Assembly: GCA_028571685.1 (NCBI GenBank)
Contig: CM053146.1
Coordinates: forward strand, 108,227,431 to 108,291,430
Length of the DNA: 64,000 nt
Direction: 5' to 3'
Origin: Heterohyrax brucei
Taxonomy: Eukaryota > Chordata > Mammalia > Hyracoidea > Procaviidae
A program made the translations under genes and the position numbers. Of the stretch, positions 11,141-22,775 are shown in pieces; position 1 is the first letter of the stretch; every line of letters begins with the position of its first letter. Below the pieces are notes generated by a model. That model worked only from the letters and a program-made list of their open reading frames with translations, ran no database searches and had not been told where the DNA came from.

Positions 11141-11892
11141 AGTTTGCCCTTCAGCCAAAGATTACACAGGTTTGTAAACACTAACACCCATGTGGAACAT
11201 GCTGCTTAGCTCAATCGTGTAAATGAGACCAAATAGGGAACATTTGCCCAAAAGCAAAGAAGAAAGGACAGGAAGTGGCAGGAAAATGGGACAAACGGAA
11301 GTGGGGAATCCACCGTGAAGAAGGGGAAAGTGTTGACACAGCACGCAGATTATAACCAATGCCGCTAAACACTTTGTGTGTTGATTATGAAATGAGGAAC
11401 TGATTTGCTCTGTAAACTTTCACCTAAAGCTCAATTCAGAAAAGGAAAATGATATGATTGATTTATAAGATAATTCTAATAAATGTCATCCAGCCACCCA
11501 AGCTAAAATCTGAAGGGCTGTTCTTCCTTTTCTACTGTCCCCTCATATTTAGGTCACCGAGCCCTTGTAATCCTCTCTCAGAATTCACCTCTTCTTTGCT
11601 ACCTTCGTCCATTCCAATTGGGGTGATTTCTGTCTGGCCCGGAGGACTGCAAATCCTCTGTCTTCTTGCTTCAACCTGCCCACTACAAAACTATTAGTGA
11701 AATCTTTTCGAAACACACAAGACTACATTTGACCATCTTAACATCCAATAGTTAATCCAAGTTCCTTGGAAAGTCACTTCTGGCCCTGATCTTATCAGTT
11801 TATTTCATGCTATTCACCTCTGTCTTCTCCCTCTGCAGCCTGTTCATATCTCTTATTCTTCATGCACAAGAAAATGACGTTCCTTCCCCTTA
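11141..11892. other. Unassigned sequence
   Basis: No gene or repeat is recognised. The 79-codon frame at 11458-11697 has no motif. Confidence 0.4.
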
Positions 11893-12275
11893 GTGGCACA
11901 GTAGTTAAAGCACTCAGCTGCTAACTGAAAGGTCAGAGTTCAAACCCATCAGCCACTCTGCAGGAGAAAGATGTGGCAGTCAGCTTCCACAAAGGTTCTT
12001 CGCCTTGGAAACCCTGTGGGACAGCACTATCTGTGGGTTTGTTTTACTTTTTATTTTTATTTTTCTTTCCGGTAATGTCCTTAAAGGAGCCATGATAGTG
12101 CAACAGGTAAGCACTCAGCTGCTAACCAAAAGGTTGGCAGTTGAAACCCACCTGGTGCCTCTTCAGGAGAAAGACCTGGTGATCTACTTCCCTGAAGAAC
12201 TGCATCCAAGAAAACACTAAGGGGCAGTTCTACAAGTTGGAACTGACTTGATGGAATCGAACAACAACAAATATG
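11893..12275 (+). repeat. Two adjacent AfroSINE long-form copies, sense
   Basis: The first copy (to about 12040) has the A/B-box-like 'agtggcacagtagttaaagc' and 'ctgctaactgaaaggtca', then the long-form insert 'gagaaagatgtggcagtc'. The second (about 12085-12270) repeats the same plan and ends in an AAC-rich tail. They are tRNA-derived SINEs, so the box motifs do not mark a tRNA gene. Confidence 0.8.
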
Positions 12276-12484
12276 TTTTTACACCTGCCTGAAATGTCCT
12301 CTGAAGACTTCTCCCTGGCGGACTCTTAATCCAGTTGAGAGGCTTCACCCTACCTCTGTCTTCCATAAGCAAAGCCAAGGACTCCATCCTCGCTGCTCTC
12401 CAAACCTTGCATAATCTAATGGGCCATGCTTAATTCCAAATTTGCCTTCCAGGGTAGATCACCAGCTCTTTTAAGATAGATTTT
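12276..12484. other. Short unassigned spacer
   Basis: Between SINEs and an L2-like repeat. Nothing recognised. Confidence 0.4.
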
Positions 12485-13040
12485 CATTCATTCACTCATT
12501 CAACCAATGCTTTTTAAGTGTTTACTATGTATCAGGCTGTTTTAGGCACTGGGATTACTATAGTTAACAAGGTAGATAAAGTGCTTTCAGCTTCACTTTA
12601 GTTGGGAAGAAAAACAAAAACAAATATAAATAGCATAATTTCAGGTTGAAAAGGGCTGAAAATCAAAACAAAAAATCAGAGTAAGGGGATGGAGAGAGAG
12701 GAAAGCTGGAGGTCTGGGATTTTTATCTATAACGTTTTACATTAGGGGAGACCTCTCTAAGGAAATTACATGTGAGCAGAGACTCAAATGAAATGACTAG
12801 CTGGGTGCAGGAGTGGAGTGGAATGGAATGGTAGAGGGATCATTAGAAGCAGAAGAAACAGCAAGTGCAAAGGACCTGAGGTGAGCATGAGGTAGGTATG
12901 TTTGAAGTATAGTGAGAAGGTAGATATGGCCGGGGTAGACTGAGCAAGGAGAGCACAAAAGAAACTGTAGAAGAGAGAGCACAGGGCCTCAAAGCCATGG
13001 TAAAGAGCTGAGATCTACTCTGAGAGTTAACGGAAAACTA
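12485..13040 (+). repeat. Ancient interspersed repeat, L2-like
   Basis: 'tttactatgtatcaggctgt' and 'taggcactgggattac' match the widespread ancient mammalian 'last common repeat' pattern. It continues with 'gagcagagactcaaatgaa', 'cagcaagtgcaaaggacctg' and 'agccatggtaaagagct', the order seen in L2-associated repeats. Subfamily not assigned. Confidence 0.55.
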
Positions 13041-13319
13041 CTGGAGACGAGTGCTCTGGTTTTCTCTCTATCGTGCTTTACGTGGAAGTTTACAGAACAC
13101 ATTAGTTTCTCATTAAATAGTTAACACACAAATTGTTTTGTGACATTGGTTACCAGTCCAGTAATGTGTCCCTTTCCCTGTTTCTATCTGTTCAGTGTTT
13201 CTATCCCCTCTTGCCTTCTTGTCTTCACTTTCGAGCAGGTGTGTTCATTAGTCTCATAAAAATGATTGAACTACAAAGTGCCTTCCTTAGATGTGTTATT
13301 GTTGGCCCTATTTAAAAAG

Positions 13320-13420
13320 AAAAAAAGCCATAGCCATTGAGTTGATTCCGACTTGTAGTGAACAAGCGAGAACTACCTGTAGGGTTTATAAACTCTATAG
13401 ACCTCTTTAGTCTTTGCCTG
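13320..13420 (-). repeat. AfroSINE fragment, antisense
   Basis: 'ccattgagttgattccgact' and 'agggtttataaactctatag' are the reverse complement of the SINE tail region. It lies inside an antisense L1 3' end. Confidence 0.6.
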
Positions 13421-13518
13421 AAGTGTGAACTTCAGGGATGACTTCAGTACTAAGCTAAGTAGGTATCTAAGGGCCATATTCTAGGGATTTCTCCAGTCTG
13501 TTAGGCCAGCACACCTGG

Positions 13519-13547
13519 TTGTGTGTGTGTGTGTGTGTGTGTGTGTC
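13519..13547. repeat. (GT)n microsatellite
   Basis: About 14 GT units inside an L1 3' UTR. Confidence 0.9.
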
Positions 13548-14354
13548 TGTGAACTTGAATTTTGTTCTAAATTTTCTCCTACTGGGACCCTTGACTGTGA
13601 TCCCTGCCGGAGCACTTAGCAGAGGTCACCAGGTGCCATCAATGTGTTCTGGACTCAGTCTGGAGGAGGCTGTGGCAGCTGTGGTCCATCAGTCCTTTGA
13701 CCTAATCTTTCCCTGGTGTCTTTGGTTTTCTTCATTCTCCTTTGCTCCAGTCAGGATGGAACCAGTAGAAGAATCTTAGGCTGTTGCTTTTAAGATCCCA
13801 GATTCTACTCACCACAGTCAGATGTAGACTATTTTGTTTACAGGCCGTGTTATGCCAGTTGAGCTAGATGTCCCCTGAGACCGTGGTCCCCAGCCATCAG
13901 CCCAGTGGCTTGGTTCCTCATGGCTTTTGGAAGTGTTTGTGAAACTCCCACGACTTTGCCCGGGTCAAGTTGTGCTGACTTCCCCAGAACTGTGTGCTGC
14001 CTTACCCTACACCAAAATTACCACTTATCTTTTATCTAGTTAGTGTTTTTCCCTCCCCACCCCTCCCCTCTTCTAACCAGTAAAGATTGTTTCAGTGTGG
14101 ATATATTTTTGTGTATTTTTATAAGAGTGCTCTCATACAGTATTTTTCCTTTGTGATTAACTTATTTCTCTGAGCATAATATCCTCCTGATTTACCTATG
14201 TTGTGAGGTGTTTTGCAGATTCATTACTGTTGTGCAGTATTCCAATGTGTGTATGTCCCATACATATATATTTAAATCTATTCATTGATTTTATTTTTCA
14301 AAAGTTCACAGTCCGTAGAAGAGATGGTGGCTTAAATTAGGAAAGTAGCACAAG

Positions 14355-14945
14355 ATATGGGGAGGAGTGTCTGAATGAGACATATTTATCTTATTGTGCT
14401 TCAGATGAAGGTTTGTTGAGCAAACTAGTTTCTCATTAAACAATTAATACACATATTTGTTATGACATTGGTTGTCAAACCCCTGATACATCAACACTGT
14501 CTTTGACCCTGGGCTCCCTATTATCAGCCCTCCTGTAGCCTCCTGCTTTCTTGTTCTTGCACCCCAGCTGGTGTGCCTATTTAGTCTCATTTTGGTTTCT
14601 GGGCTGGTCTAATCTTTGGTTGAAGGTTGAACACCAGAAACGATTTCAGCTAAAAGGATGTCTCGGGGGTCATACTCTTGGTGTTTCTCCAGTCTCTGTC
14701 AGACGAGTAAGTCTGTTTGTATGTGTGTGTGGGGGTTAGAATTTTGTTTTATGTTATTCTCCAGCTCTGTCCAGACCCTCTACTGTGACCTTTGTCAGAG
14801 CAATTGGTGGTTGTAGCCTGGCGCCACCTGGTTGTGTGGGACTCAGTCTGGTGGCGGCTGTGGTACTTGCTGTCCTTTAGTCTTTTGGACTACTTTTTCC
14901 CGTGTCTTTGGTGGATGAGATGTATTTTAGATGCCATGACAGATA
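14355..14945 (-). mobile_element. L1 3' UTR fragment, antisense
   Basis: Collinear with 13080-13760 and 49985-50470: 'ctagtttctcattaaacaat', 'ttatgacattggttgtcaaa', 'gtctcattttggtttctggg' and 'gggactcagtctggtgg'. It adjoins another antisense L1 copy, so the two may be separate insertions or a duplication. Confidence 0.7.
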
Positions 14946-16190
14946 GCAGTTAGTGATGGCTTGGAAAGGAGAGAAGCCAAGCATGGGTTTAGATTTTGGC
15001 TCGAGCAACTAGGTGATAGCAAATGAATTTTTTAATTTATCTTAATATATGGTCTCTGTATGGAGCTTCCTGTACAGTTGATGGTTAAGAAAATTTTGTT
15101 GAAATTTGGTCTGAGGCTATAAGGTTTATAACTTGTAACTCAAGGATGTCGTTAATTGATTCAGTCATACAGAGTATCTTTCTGAATGCTCTTATCTTGG
15201 TATGGAAATTTAAGTCAGAAATCTGTGCTAGGATTCATCCTTTCGCAAGTGGTACTGAGTTCCTAGTGTTAGGCTCTGTGTATGTGCACATGCATGTGTG
15301 TAAGTGTGTGTGTTTATCTCCACAGAGAACGTGGTAGGAAGAAAAGTCAGTATCTTGCCTTCATTTGTAAATGGCATTTTGTTACTCTACAGTCTTGCAG
15401 TGTTTTGAAAAGTACTTAGCAGAGAGGGTGGTGACGACACCATAAGGCATGGAAAGAATTCAGCAGAGATTCTGAATGACAGATCCTCCTGACTGTCGCT
15501 CTTGCTCCCTCTCCTCTCTCTCTCTCACATACACACACCATTTATCTGGGCATTGCGCCAACTGAAATGCCTTCCCGTGTCTACAGCTAAGCTTACATGT
15601 GATTCTGTTATGCCACACATGTAACAATGTGCTAAACTGAAAGAACAGGAGCAACCATAATCCGAAAAATCCCTTCCCCAATTTCACCTTGAAGTCAGCC
15701 TCCATCTTTATCACAGATTAGTTTTATTATTCTTGCTTTCTGGCAGTGTCTACTAGAAAAATGAGTGTTGTTTTTACAATGACGTACTTTTGCATTGGAA
15801 ACAAGGGGTAAAATGAAAGACTGGTGCCTTGTAAGCAATTATGGGCCTAAGTAGAGGTCTGAGACCTTCCATGAAGACCTGGAAACTGTGAACAAATCTC
15901 TTTATGGGTGTTTCTACTGTAATCGTGTGTATGTCATATATGTATTCCTGAAAATATGGAACTCTATGAAATCTTGCACTCAAGACAATAAGGTTTGTAG
16001 AAAAAATAGGGTTGGGGCAAACCACTCAAAATCTCTAGAATGTGAATTCGAGAGTACTAGTTAAGTTAATAACAATCCTAATAACTATACTATGCAATTT
16101 AAAGTGATATGCAAAATTCCTTGTAAATAAAACAGTATAATAGTAGATGTGGAATTTGAGCTTTAAAAAAGTCAAATTAGCCTGATGAAA
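14946..16190. other. Unassigned sequence with a small CT/CA tract
   Basis: A 'ctctcctctctctctctcac' tract lies near 15508-15535. Minus-strand frames of 83-93 codons at 15774-16316 have no motif and lie partly over a repeat. No gene recognised. Confidence 0.4.
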
Positions 16191-16194
16191 GAGG

Positions 16195-16757
16195 CTAGAG
16201 GTAGATAAGATGGTAGATGGTAGATAAGATAAGATGGGTACAAATCCTTTGCTCTTCATCTCATTGAGAGGTAGAGTCTGGTTCTCCTTTTCTGGAATTG
16301 GAGCTGGTCTCAGCAACTTGCTTTATCCACAGAGTACAGTAGATGAGATATTCTAGGAGTTCTGAAGCTAGCTCCTAAGAAGATTTAGAGCTTTGATCCC
16401 AGCCATTAGGAATACTGGCTTGAAAGAAGCCAACCACTACATAAGAAGTCCAACCACCTTGAGAGCAACATGCTGTGAATAAGCCCACATTAACCACACA
16501 GAGAAGCCCGTGGAAGAGAAAGAGATGGAGGGTGAGGGCAAGAGGGAGAAGAGAGAGATCAGGCAGCCTCCAGCAGTTCCAGCCCCTAGTCCCCTGTGGT
16601 CATCTTAGCTGAGGCCCCAAATGCTATGAAGCAGGGAGAACTTGTCCCCACCTAGCCTGGCCCAAATTGCTGAGGCATGAGAAAATTAAATAGTGATGAT
16701 GCTTTCAGCCACCAAGTTTTGGGGTGGTTTGTTATGCAGCAGTGAATAAATGAAACA
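16195..16757 (+). mobile_element. MLT1-type (ERVL-MaLR) LTR
   Basis: Ordered landmarks are 'ggagctggtctcagcaactt', 'aagaagtccaaccaccttga', 'ccagcagttccagcccctag' and a closing 'gccaccaagttttggggtgg' followed by 'ttgttatgcagcagtg'. This is the classic 3' end of MLT1 LTRs. A repeated GATAA-rich stretch lies near 16200-16240. Confidence 0.75.
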
Positions 16758-17459
16758 GGGCTTTAAAGAAGAGGTGAGGCTGCTGAAACTTGGAGATGAA
16801 GGTAAAATACACAGTGATGAAGGGAAACTGCCAATCAGGCATACAGCACTGAGGAGAAATGGGGCAAATGGGGACTGAATTTACAGCCATGGCGTAAGGT
16901 GTTCAGCTGTACTGGGTGCCTTGCTTTCAGTGGTTGTCACTTGTTAGTACAGAATGTTAATTTAAAATGTTAGGAGAAATCACATTTATGTTAACACAAC
17001 TTGTGCAATAGATTGACATCCTTACCCTAAGTACTAATGGCATGTGAGTTAATTCTCATTAAAGAAATATAGGCTGTAAAAAACAGACTGCATTTTTCTA
17101 GAAGCTTACGGTGCTCAAGGGGTAGGGTGAATATGTCTGACTCATTCTCTCTGAATTTTCTACTTAAGACTGACTTCATTTGGGTCACTGTGGCTAAATA
17201 ACAGCAGACAGAAAAGAAGCTACTGGATCCAGGAAAGAGGGAAGAGTTCCCTGCACAGATAACGCTGTCTCATAGGCAAAGAAGGGAAAGGAGAAAATGT
17301 CCCCAACTAGATCAAAAGGGACCTGTGAAAAATCTACAGTTAACATTGTATTTCATGGTGAAAGCCTAAGTGCCCTTCCCTTGATGTCAGGAACAAGGCA
17401 GAGATTTCTAATGCCACTGCTTCAGTTCAAATTGTACTCAGCAGTGTAACAAGATAAGC
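16758..17459. other. Unassigned sequence
   Basis: No gene or clear repeat is seen. Confidence 0.4.
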
Positions 17460-18662
17460 AAAAGAAATTAATAGTATATAGACAGAAAAAAGAAATCAAA
17501 ACTGTCTTCTCATTCTTGGACAAGGTGATCTTTTGCATATAAAATCCTAAGAAATCTATTTAGCAATTTTAAGAGCAATAAATTTAATGAGATCACTGTG
17601 CATATGATCAGTATTTTTTAAAAAATTAACCATATTTCTGTATGCTATAGACAGTCTGAAAAAGAAAGTAACAGAATAAATTCCATTTGTAATAACATCA
17701 AAAAGAATAAAATTCTTAGGAATAAAGTATAACCCAAGAAATTATAAGACTGATACACTGAAAACTACAAAACCTTGTTGCAAAAATTAAGGGAGATCTG
17801 AATAAGGGAGATTGAGATAATTCTATCTTTAAGGGTTGGAAGATTCGAAATTATTGAGATGCTAAGTCTTCACAAGTTGACGCGTAGACTTAATACAAAT
17901 CCCATCAAAATACCAGCATATATTTTGTGTAGAAGTTGACGAGCAGATCCTATAAGGTACATGGGAATGTAAAGGACCTAGAACAACAAAATCAATTTTG
18001 AGGAAGAGTAAAACTGGAAGACTTATATTATCGATTTTCAAAACTTACTATAAAACTACAGTATTCAAGGTAGTACACAAAGAGTAACATATAGATCCTT
18101 GGAACAGAATAAAAAATTAAAGAATACATCCTTATACTCATTTTCAATTGATTTTTAATAAAGTGGTAAAGTAATGAAACAGGGAAAAGAAAGTCTTTTC
18201 AACAAACGGTGCAGATAATTGAATGTCTACGTAGAAAAGAATGAAGTTGAATGCTACCAAACATGACACATTAAAATTAACCAAAAAAGTGATCAAAGGC
18301 ATTAAAGTAAGTGCTAAAGTACAAAACTCTCTGAAGACAAAAGAAACTTACAAATCTTTGTGATCTCGGGTTTCACAATGCTTTCTTAGCTATGCCACCA
18401 AAAGCACAAACAATAAAAATAGGTAAACTGGACTTCATCAAAACTAAACACCTTTACGCTTCAAAAAACACTATCAGGAGAGGGAAAAGACAACCCACAT
18501 AGTAGGGGAAAATATCAGAAAATTATGCATCTGCTAAAAGACTAGTATTCAGAACATACAAGAAACTCATAATTCAACAAAACAGATAAATGGCCTAATT
18601 TGAAGAGTAAGTAGTTCTCCAAAGAAGGTAAACATGTGGACATTAAATGCTTGAAAAGATGA
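17460..18662 (+). mobile_element. L1 ORF2 C-terminal remnant (old L1M type)
   Basis: Sense L1 order: 'tatttctgtatgctatagac', 'aataacatcaaaaagaataa', 'aatcccatcaaaataccagc', 'ctataaaactacagtattca', 'aaactggacttcatcaaaac', then 'aagacaacccacata'. Stops and indels occur in every frame. It encoded the region after the reverse transcriptase palm. Confidence 0.85.
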
Positions 18663-18689
18663 TCCACATAAAAATCGGTTGTCACTGGA

Positions 18690-18900
18690 GTCAGCTTCTA
18701 ATCAAGGAAACCCATTTACATTAGAGTAGCACTGGCCCCCAGGGTTTTCAATGACTGATTTTTGAAAAGTGATTGACAAGTCTTTTTTCCAAAGCCCCTA
18801 TGAGTGAACTTAACTTGAACCTTTGACTTAACATAGTCAAGCAACTTAAGTGTTAGCATCACCCAGCAACCCCTCTCATTTGTAATTCCTAGGGTTGTCA
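18690..18900 (-). repeat. AfroSINE long form, antisense
   Basis: 'ccagggttttcaatgactga' and 'tgaacctttgacttaacata' match the reverse complement of the long-form SINE. First of four SINE copies in about 840 bases. Confidence 0.65.
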
Positions 18901-18935
18901 CAAGGATTAAAAGAGCTAATATATGCAGAGTACTA

Positions 18936-19092
18936 GGAACCCTGGTGGTGCAGTGGTTAAGTCCTTGGTGCTATCCTAAAGGGGGGGCCGTTCAAATCTA
19001 TCACCTGCTCCTTGGAAACCATATGGTAGTTCTATTCTGTTTTATAGGGTCACCATGAATGTGAACCAACTCGGTGGCAATGACTTTGGTTT
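18936..19092 (+). repeat. AfroSINE, sense
   Basis: Head 'ggaaccctggtggtgcagtg', middle 'ctccttggaaaccatatgg', tail 'ttatagggtcaccatgaa', ending 'gactttggtttg'. A near-complete short form with a G-rich interruption near 18980. Confidence 0.9.
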
Positions 19093-19117
19093 GTATTCTT
19101 GTTTAGAACAATGTCAT

Positions 19118-19290
19118 TGTGGTTACTGTTCGTTACCCTCGAGTAGATTCTGACTCCTGGCAACCCCAGGTGTGCACAGTAGACCTGTGCTCTATAGTGT
19201 TTCCAAGGTGGTGACCTTTTCAAAGCAGATTTCCAGGCCTGTCTCCAAAGGCACCTCTCTAGTAACCTAATGATTAACTGTTTGTGCTAA
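19118..19290 (-). repeat. AfroSINE, antisense
   Basis: 'gagtagattctgactcctgg', 'ctctatagtgtttccaaggt' and 'ttttcaaagcagatttccag' are the reverse complement of the SINE body. Confidence 0.75.
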
Positions 19291-19381
19291 AGAATGTCTA
19301 GCATGTAGCAAATATTATTTAAATGTATGAAGGTGTTATTACTTAACTCTTAAAGTAAAGAAGGTTTGCTAATACACCACC

Positions 19382-19530
19382 TGGAAACCTTGGTGGCATA
19401 GTGGTTAAGTGCTATGACTGCTAATCAAAATGTAGGCAGTTCAAATCCACCAGGTGCTCCTTGGAAACTCTGTGGGGCAGTTCTACTTTGTCCTTTATGA
19501 GTTGGAATTGGCTCAACAGCAACAGGTTCA
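19382..19530 (+). repeat. AfroSINE, sense
   Basis: 'ggaaaccttggtggcatagt', 'ggcagttcaaatccaccagg' and 'gctccttggaaactctgtgg', with a tail shortened at 'tcctttatgagttg'. Confidence 0.9.
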
Positions 19531-21114
19531 GATTGGGTTGAAGGCACCACCCAAGATTATCTTGCACCCGCTATTCTAAGTAATAAAAGACTCTCTCCCC
19601 TCCCCCCTTGCTATTCCTCTTTACAGAGGTTCTTTGAAGAGCTGATATTAACTCTTTTAGATGCTAGGATTATTCAGTTAAATAATAAATTACTTTCGTT
19701 AGGCTTGGTAATCAAGGGACCCTCAGTGGTTGCCGTTCACCAGTCTGCAGGGGGTGAGCGGGGAGGACTACGGGGCTGACAGGGAGCTGCATGCAGGGGA
19801 GATGAAGAGGACGGGGCACAGAGCCCAGCTCTAAGCATTTCTCAAGACTCCAAGTAGGCTTCAGGCCTGGAAGTAGTATAAAATGTCTGCATCTTTCTGC
19901 CTTTGCTCCTCCTTAGCTGTTCTTCAGCTTTAAATTAAATCAAAGTTTAAACTAAGTTGATCTTCCCACCTTCAAGTGTGTAGAATTAGTTCATAATAAG
20001 TACAAAAGAGACACTGGAATGTTACTAAGAGCCTGACTTCTGGAGGGCCCTTTAATACAGACAGTGTGACTCAGCGTCTGACTAGAATAACCATTTTATT
20101 AAATGCACCTAGCCATCTGTAACGGAAGAACCAGCCTGTGATTGAACTGCTGATGAGACTTGTTTGGTGGAGGAGAACCATTTTACAACTATGTTTGAAA
20201 AGATGTTTAAACTAACACTACTGTGAACAGGGCCCTTGGTGGGTGCTCAAGTGCCAGTTTTAAGGGGAACAAAATGTGTGTAAGAAGCATGTGATGTTTT
20301 TGCAGTGGTTTGAGGGCTGGGTTTGGTAATTATACTCTTGAATGCGAAAATCCAATGTAGCATAATGAAAAACACACCTCTATTCTGCTTCCAAAACTAA
20401 TTCCAAACACAGGATAGTCTTCACACAGGCTGATTGTGCTTCATAAAGTGTTCATTTCTTCCACTTCTGTCTATCAGAGCAGCGGGACAAAAATAAGACC
20501 ATAAAAATACACGTTGCTATCTCCTACTTATTCTTGTGAACTCTTTTCCTCTAAGCTGTCTTCCTCATTACCCTTATTGCTCAATCTCTTTATTTGAAAA
20601 CACTACAGCCTTTACAGAAAGAGGAGAAACGTAGCAATGTGGGTAGCAAATCAAGTGTATAGTTCAAATCATCATTGTAATAAAATATTGTTCTTTAAGA
20701 ATGGGACAAAGAACTTAGTTCTTTGGTTTCCTAAAGATGGAGCTTGGAGCTCATTAGCAATGGAGATGCCTTTATGTGAAAATGTGGCGGGAACCCTAAA
20801 GACCACATCCAGGAAGGATGTGATACAATCAATCATGCATACACAGTGAGGCTCTCATCATTAACTATGCATAAGCCGATAAAAACCTTGGGGGAGAAAA
20901 TTCCTTGGAGCTTACAGCCTGATGATGCCTGTGGGAGGATCGCGTCTGTCTGGGGATGTGGTATCCCTAGGGACAAGAAGCTTTGAGAGGACAGCCCCTT
21001 CCAGCCTCACCTGTATATCCATCCCTTTTGTGTTTGTACCTTTCTTTTGTTGAATTAGAGATTAATCTTTCCCAGGAATGGGTGAGATGTTGCAACAAAG
21101 TATTAGACCTAAGG
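19531..21114. other. Mostly unassigned, possible LTR-like piece at the end
   Basis: No gene is recognised. Bases 20880-21070 ('ccttccagcctcacctgtat', 'ttgtacctttctttt') vaguely resemble the 3' part of an ERV LTR, but I cannot support a name. The 70-codon frame at 20637-20849 has no motif. Confidence 0.35.
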
Positions 21115-21230
21115 GGAGTGGGAGCTCCATTGGGGAAGTGGTTAAGAGCTTAGCTGCTAACTGGCAGTTGGCTTGTTGGAACCCAGAAGCCACCTCACAA
21201 GAGGAAGATATGGCAATAGCTTCCATAAAG
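21115..21230 (+). repeat. AfroSINE long-form 5' fragment
   Basis: 'gaagtggttaagagcttagc' and 'tatggcaatagcttccataa' fit the long form. It stops abruptly where the solo LTR begins at 21237. Confidence 0.6.
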
Positions 21231-21236
21231 ACACCC

Positions 21237-21931
21237 TGTCGTGGATTGATTTATGTCGCTAAAACAAACATTGTCATCTTGGCTAGGCTGTGCTGTCCGG
21301 TATTGTGCGATTGCCGTCTATTTTGTGATGTGCCATAAATCCTAGCCTCTACACCTATGGTACGGGCCATTGTGAGTGAGCTGTCCATTGTGTTTATGAG
21401 GCAGGATTAGGTCTTGTTACTAAGGATTAGGGTGGGATGTAACACCCTGACTGATGTCACAGCCCAGATCTGATGGAAGGGGAGTTTTCCTGGGGTGTGG
21501 CCTGCCTCTCCCTTTATCATACAAGAGATAAAAGGAGAGAGAATCCAGGAGAGAAAGAAGGACCTGGCTACCATCAAGAAGAGTCAGGAGCTCATTGGAA
21601 CCAGACTCCTTGTGCTGAGAAGCTCCTAGATGCAGGTGAAGAAATTCTGGCCCATTTACACTAGCTTCTTAGGTATACGAGGTCTGACAATTAAGTCTGG
21701 GTACTTAATCGACCCTAAGACACATGGAGATCTCCAAGGAACACTGTGCCCACAGATGCTGAAAGAAGACAAGGATCTTTCCCCAGAGTGACAGAGAGCC
21801 AAAGCCTTCCTCTAGAACTGGTGTCCTCACTTCAAACTTCAAGCTCCTCAACCGTGAGAGAGTAAGTTTCTATTTGTTAAAATCATCCACTTGCGGTATT
21901 ACTGTGATAGCAGCACTGCATAACTAAGACA
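21237..21931 (+). mobile_element. Solo LTR (MaLR-like) carrying a foreign patch
   Basis: Starts TGTCGTGGATTG and ends ATAACTAAGACA, matching the family at 30556, 32718, 42310, 43328 and 62700. About 695 bases long instead of roughly 500. Part of the excess is an insert near 21641-21770 that contains a mariner terminal sequence ('gaggtctgacaattaagtct') with flanking bases similar to those left of the mariner at 22215. I could not match a target-site duplication (caccc against ttctc). Confidence 0.7.
21641..21770 (+). other. Insert in LTR containing a mariner terminus, probable templated patch
   Basis: 'aaattctggccc' at about 21642 and 'ttaggtata' just before 'cgaggtctgacaattaag' parallel 22169-22240 in the same order, differing mainly by a small deletion. 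Both continue 'tctgggtacttaat'. The rest of the mariner is absent here. Sharing both flank and element end fits local copying better than an independent transposition. Confidence 0.5.
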
Positions 21932-22214
21932 TTCTCCTTAGCTGCCTCCCTGGAGGGTTATTATAAGGAAGAGTCGTATGCAACTTGTTGTATTCACTGC
22001 AGATACGGTGTTACGAGCTTTGTCTACCACATGATGCAGCATTATGCCATAGACGCTCAGTGAGAAACTTCTCTCAGGTCTCAGTACTCAAGCATGATTG
22101 CAGTACTCATGAAGAGATCTCATGAAAAGGGTTTATTCTTTGTTTTTGACTTTAGGAAGCTCAGAGTCAAATTCTGGCCCTTATTTCACAATTTATACCA
22201 CTTTTTTAGGTATA
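21932..22214. other. Unassigned spacer
   Basis: Sequence between the LTR and the mariner. Its last 50 bases are the presumed donor flank for the patch above. Confidence 0.4.
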
Positions 22215-22775
22215 GGAGGATTGACAGTTAAGTCTGGGTACTTAATTGTTCTAAGTGCTATATATCTCAGTGGTGAGTATCACTACACTCACCTTCAAAG
22301 TACTCCCCTTGGGAAGCTAGGCACCAATGCCAGAGCCTAGCTCACCCCTTCAAAGCAATTTTGGAACTCTTTCTGAAACGGCCATTGCATCCGGTGGCGT
22401 GGTGGCAGGTTCACAAACTTAATTGTCTAGTTGTCTGTGAAGGAATTTTTAGCCAGCAAACAAATAACTGTATTGGAACACCCTCCCTGCTCATCTGATC
22501 TGGCCCCCAGTGACTTTTTTGATTATCTGAAAATAAAGGAAATATTGAATGAAAAACATCTTGATGACATTCAGTACATCAAGGGCAATACAACGACAGC
22601 TGTGACAGCCATTCCAGAAAGAGTTCCAAAATTACTTTCAGAGGTAGACTAGGTGCTGGCACTGGTGCATAACTTCCCAAGGGGAGTACTTCAAAGGTGA
22701 CCATAGTGATATTCAGCAATGAAGTAGGTAGCACATGTTCTAGGATGAGTTTGCAAACTTAGCTGTCAGACCTTG
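22215..22775 (+). mobile_element. Non-autonomous mariner with long inverted arms (copy 2)
   Basis: About 561 bases flanked by TA on both sides. The left arm (about 22215-22385) is the imperfect reverse complement of the right arm (about 22608-22775). The centre is sense mariner transposase remnant, reading VKEFLASKQITVLEHPP then SDLAPSDFF and later HLDDIQYIKGNT. In mariners the HPPYSPDLAPxD block carries the third catalytic aspartate. The N-terminal two thirds of the transposase is missing, so it cannot mobilise itself. Confidence 0.85.

Larger units (their letters stand above)
13070..14320 (-). mobile_element. L1 3' end, antisense, with inserted SINE and (GT)n
   Basis: From 'aagtttacagaacacattag' the sequence parallels the antisense L1 3' UTRs at 14360-14940 and 49970-50920: 'ttagtttctcattaaa', 'ggactcagtctggaggaggc', 'aagatcccagattctactca' and 'ttgtgctgacttccccagaa'. 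An antisense AfroSINE piece interrupts it at about 13320-13420, and a (GT)n run sits at 13519-13547. The end near 14120-14260 reaches ORF2 C-terminal sequence. Frames reported here are not genes. Confidence 0.7.
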
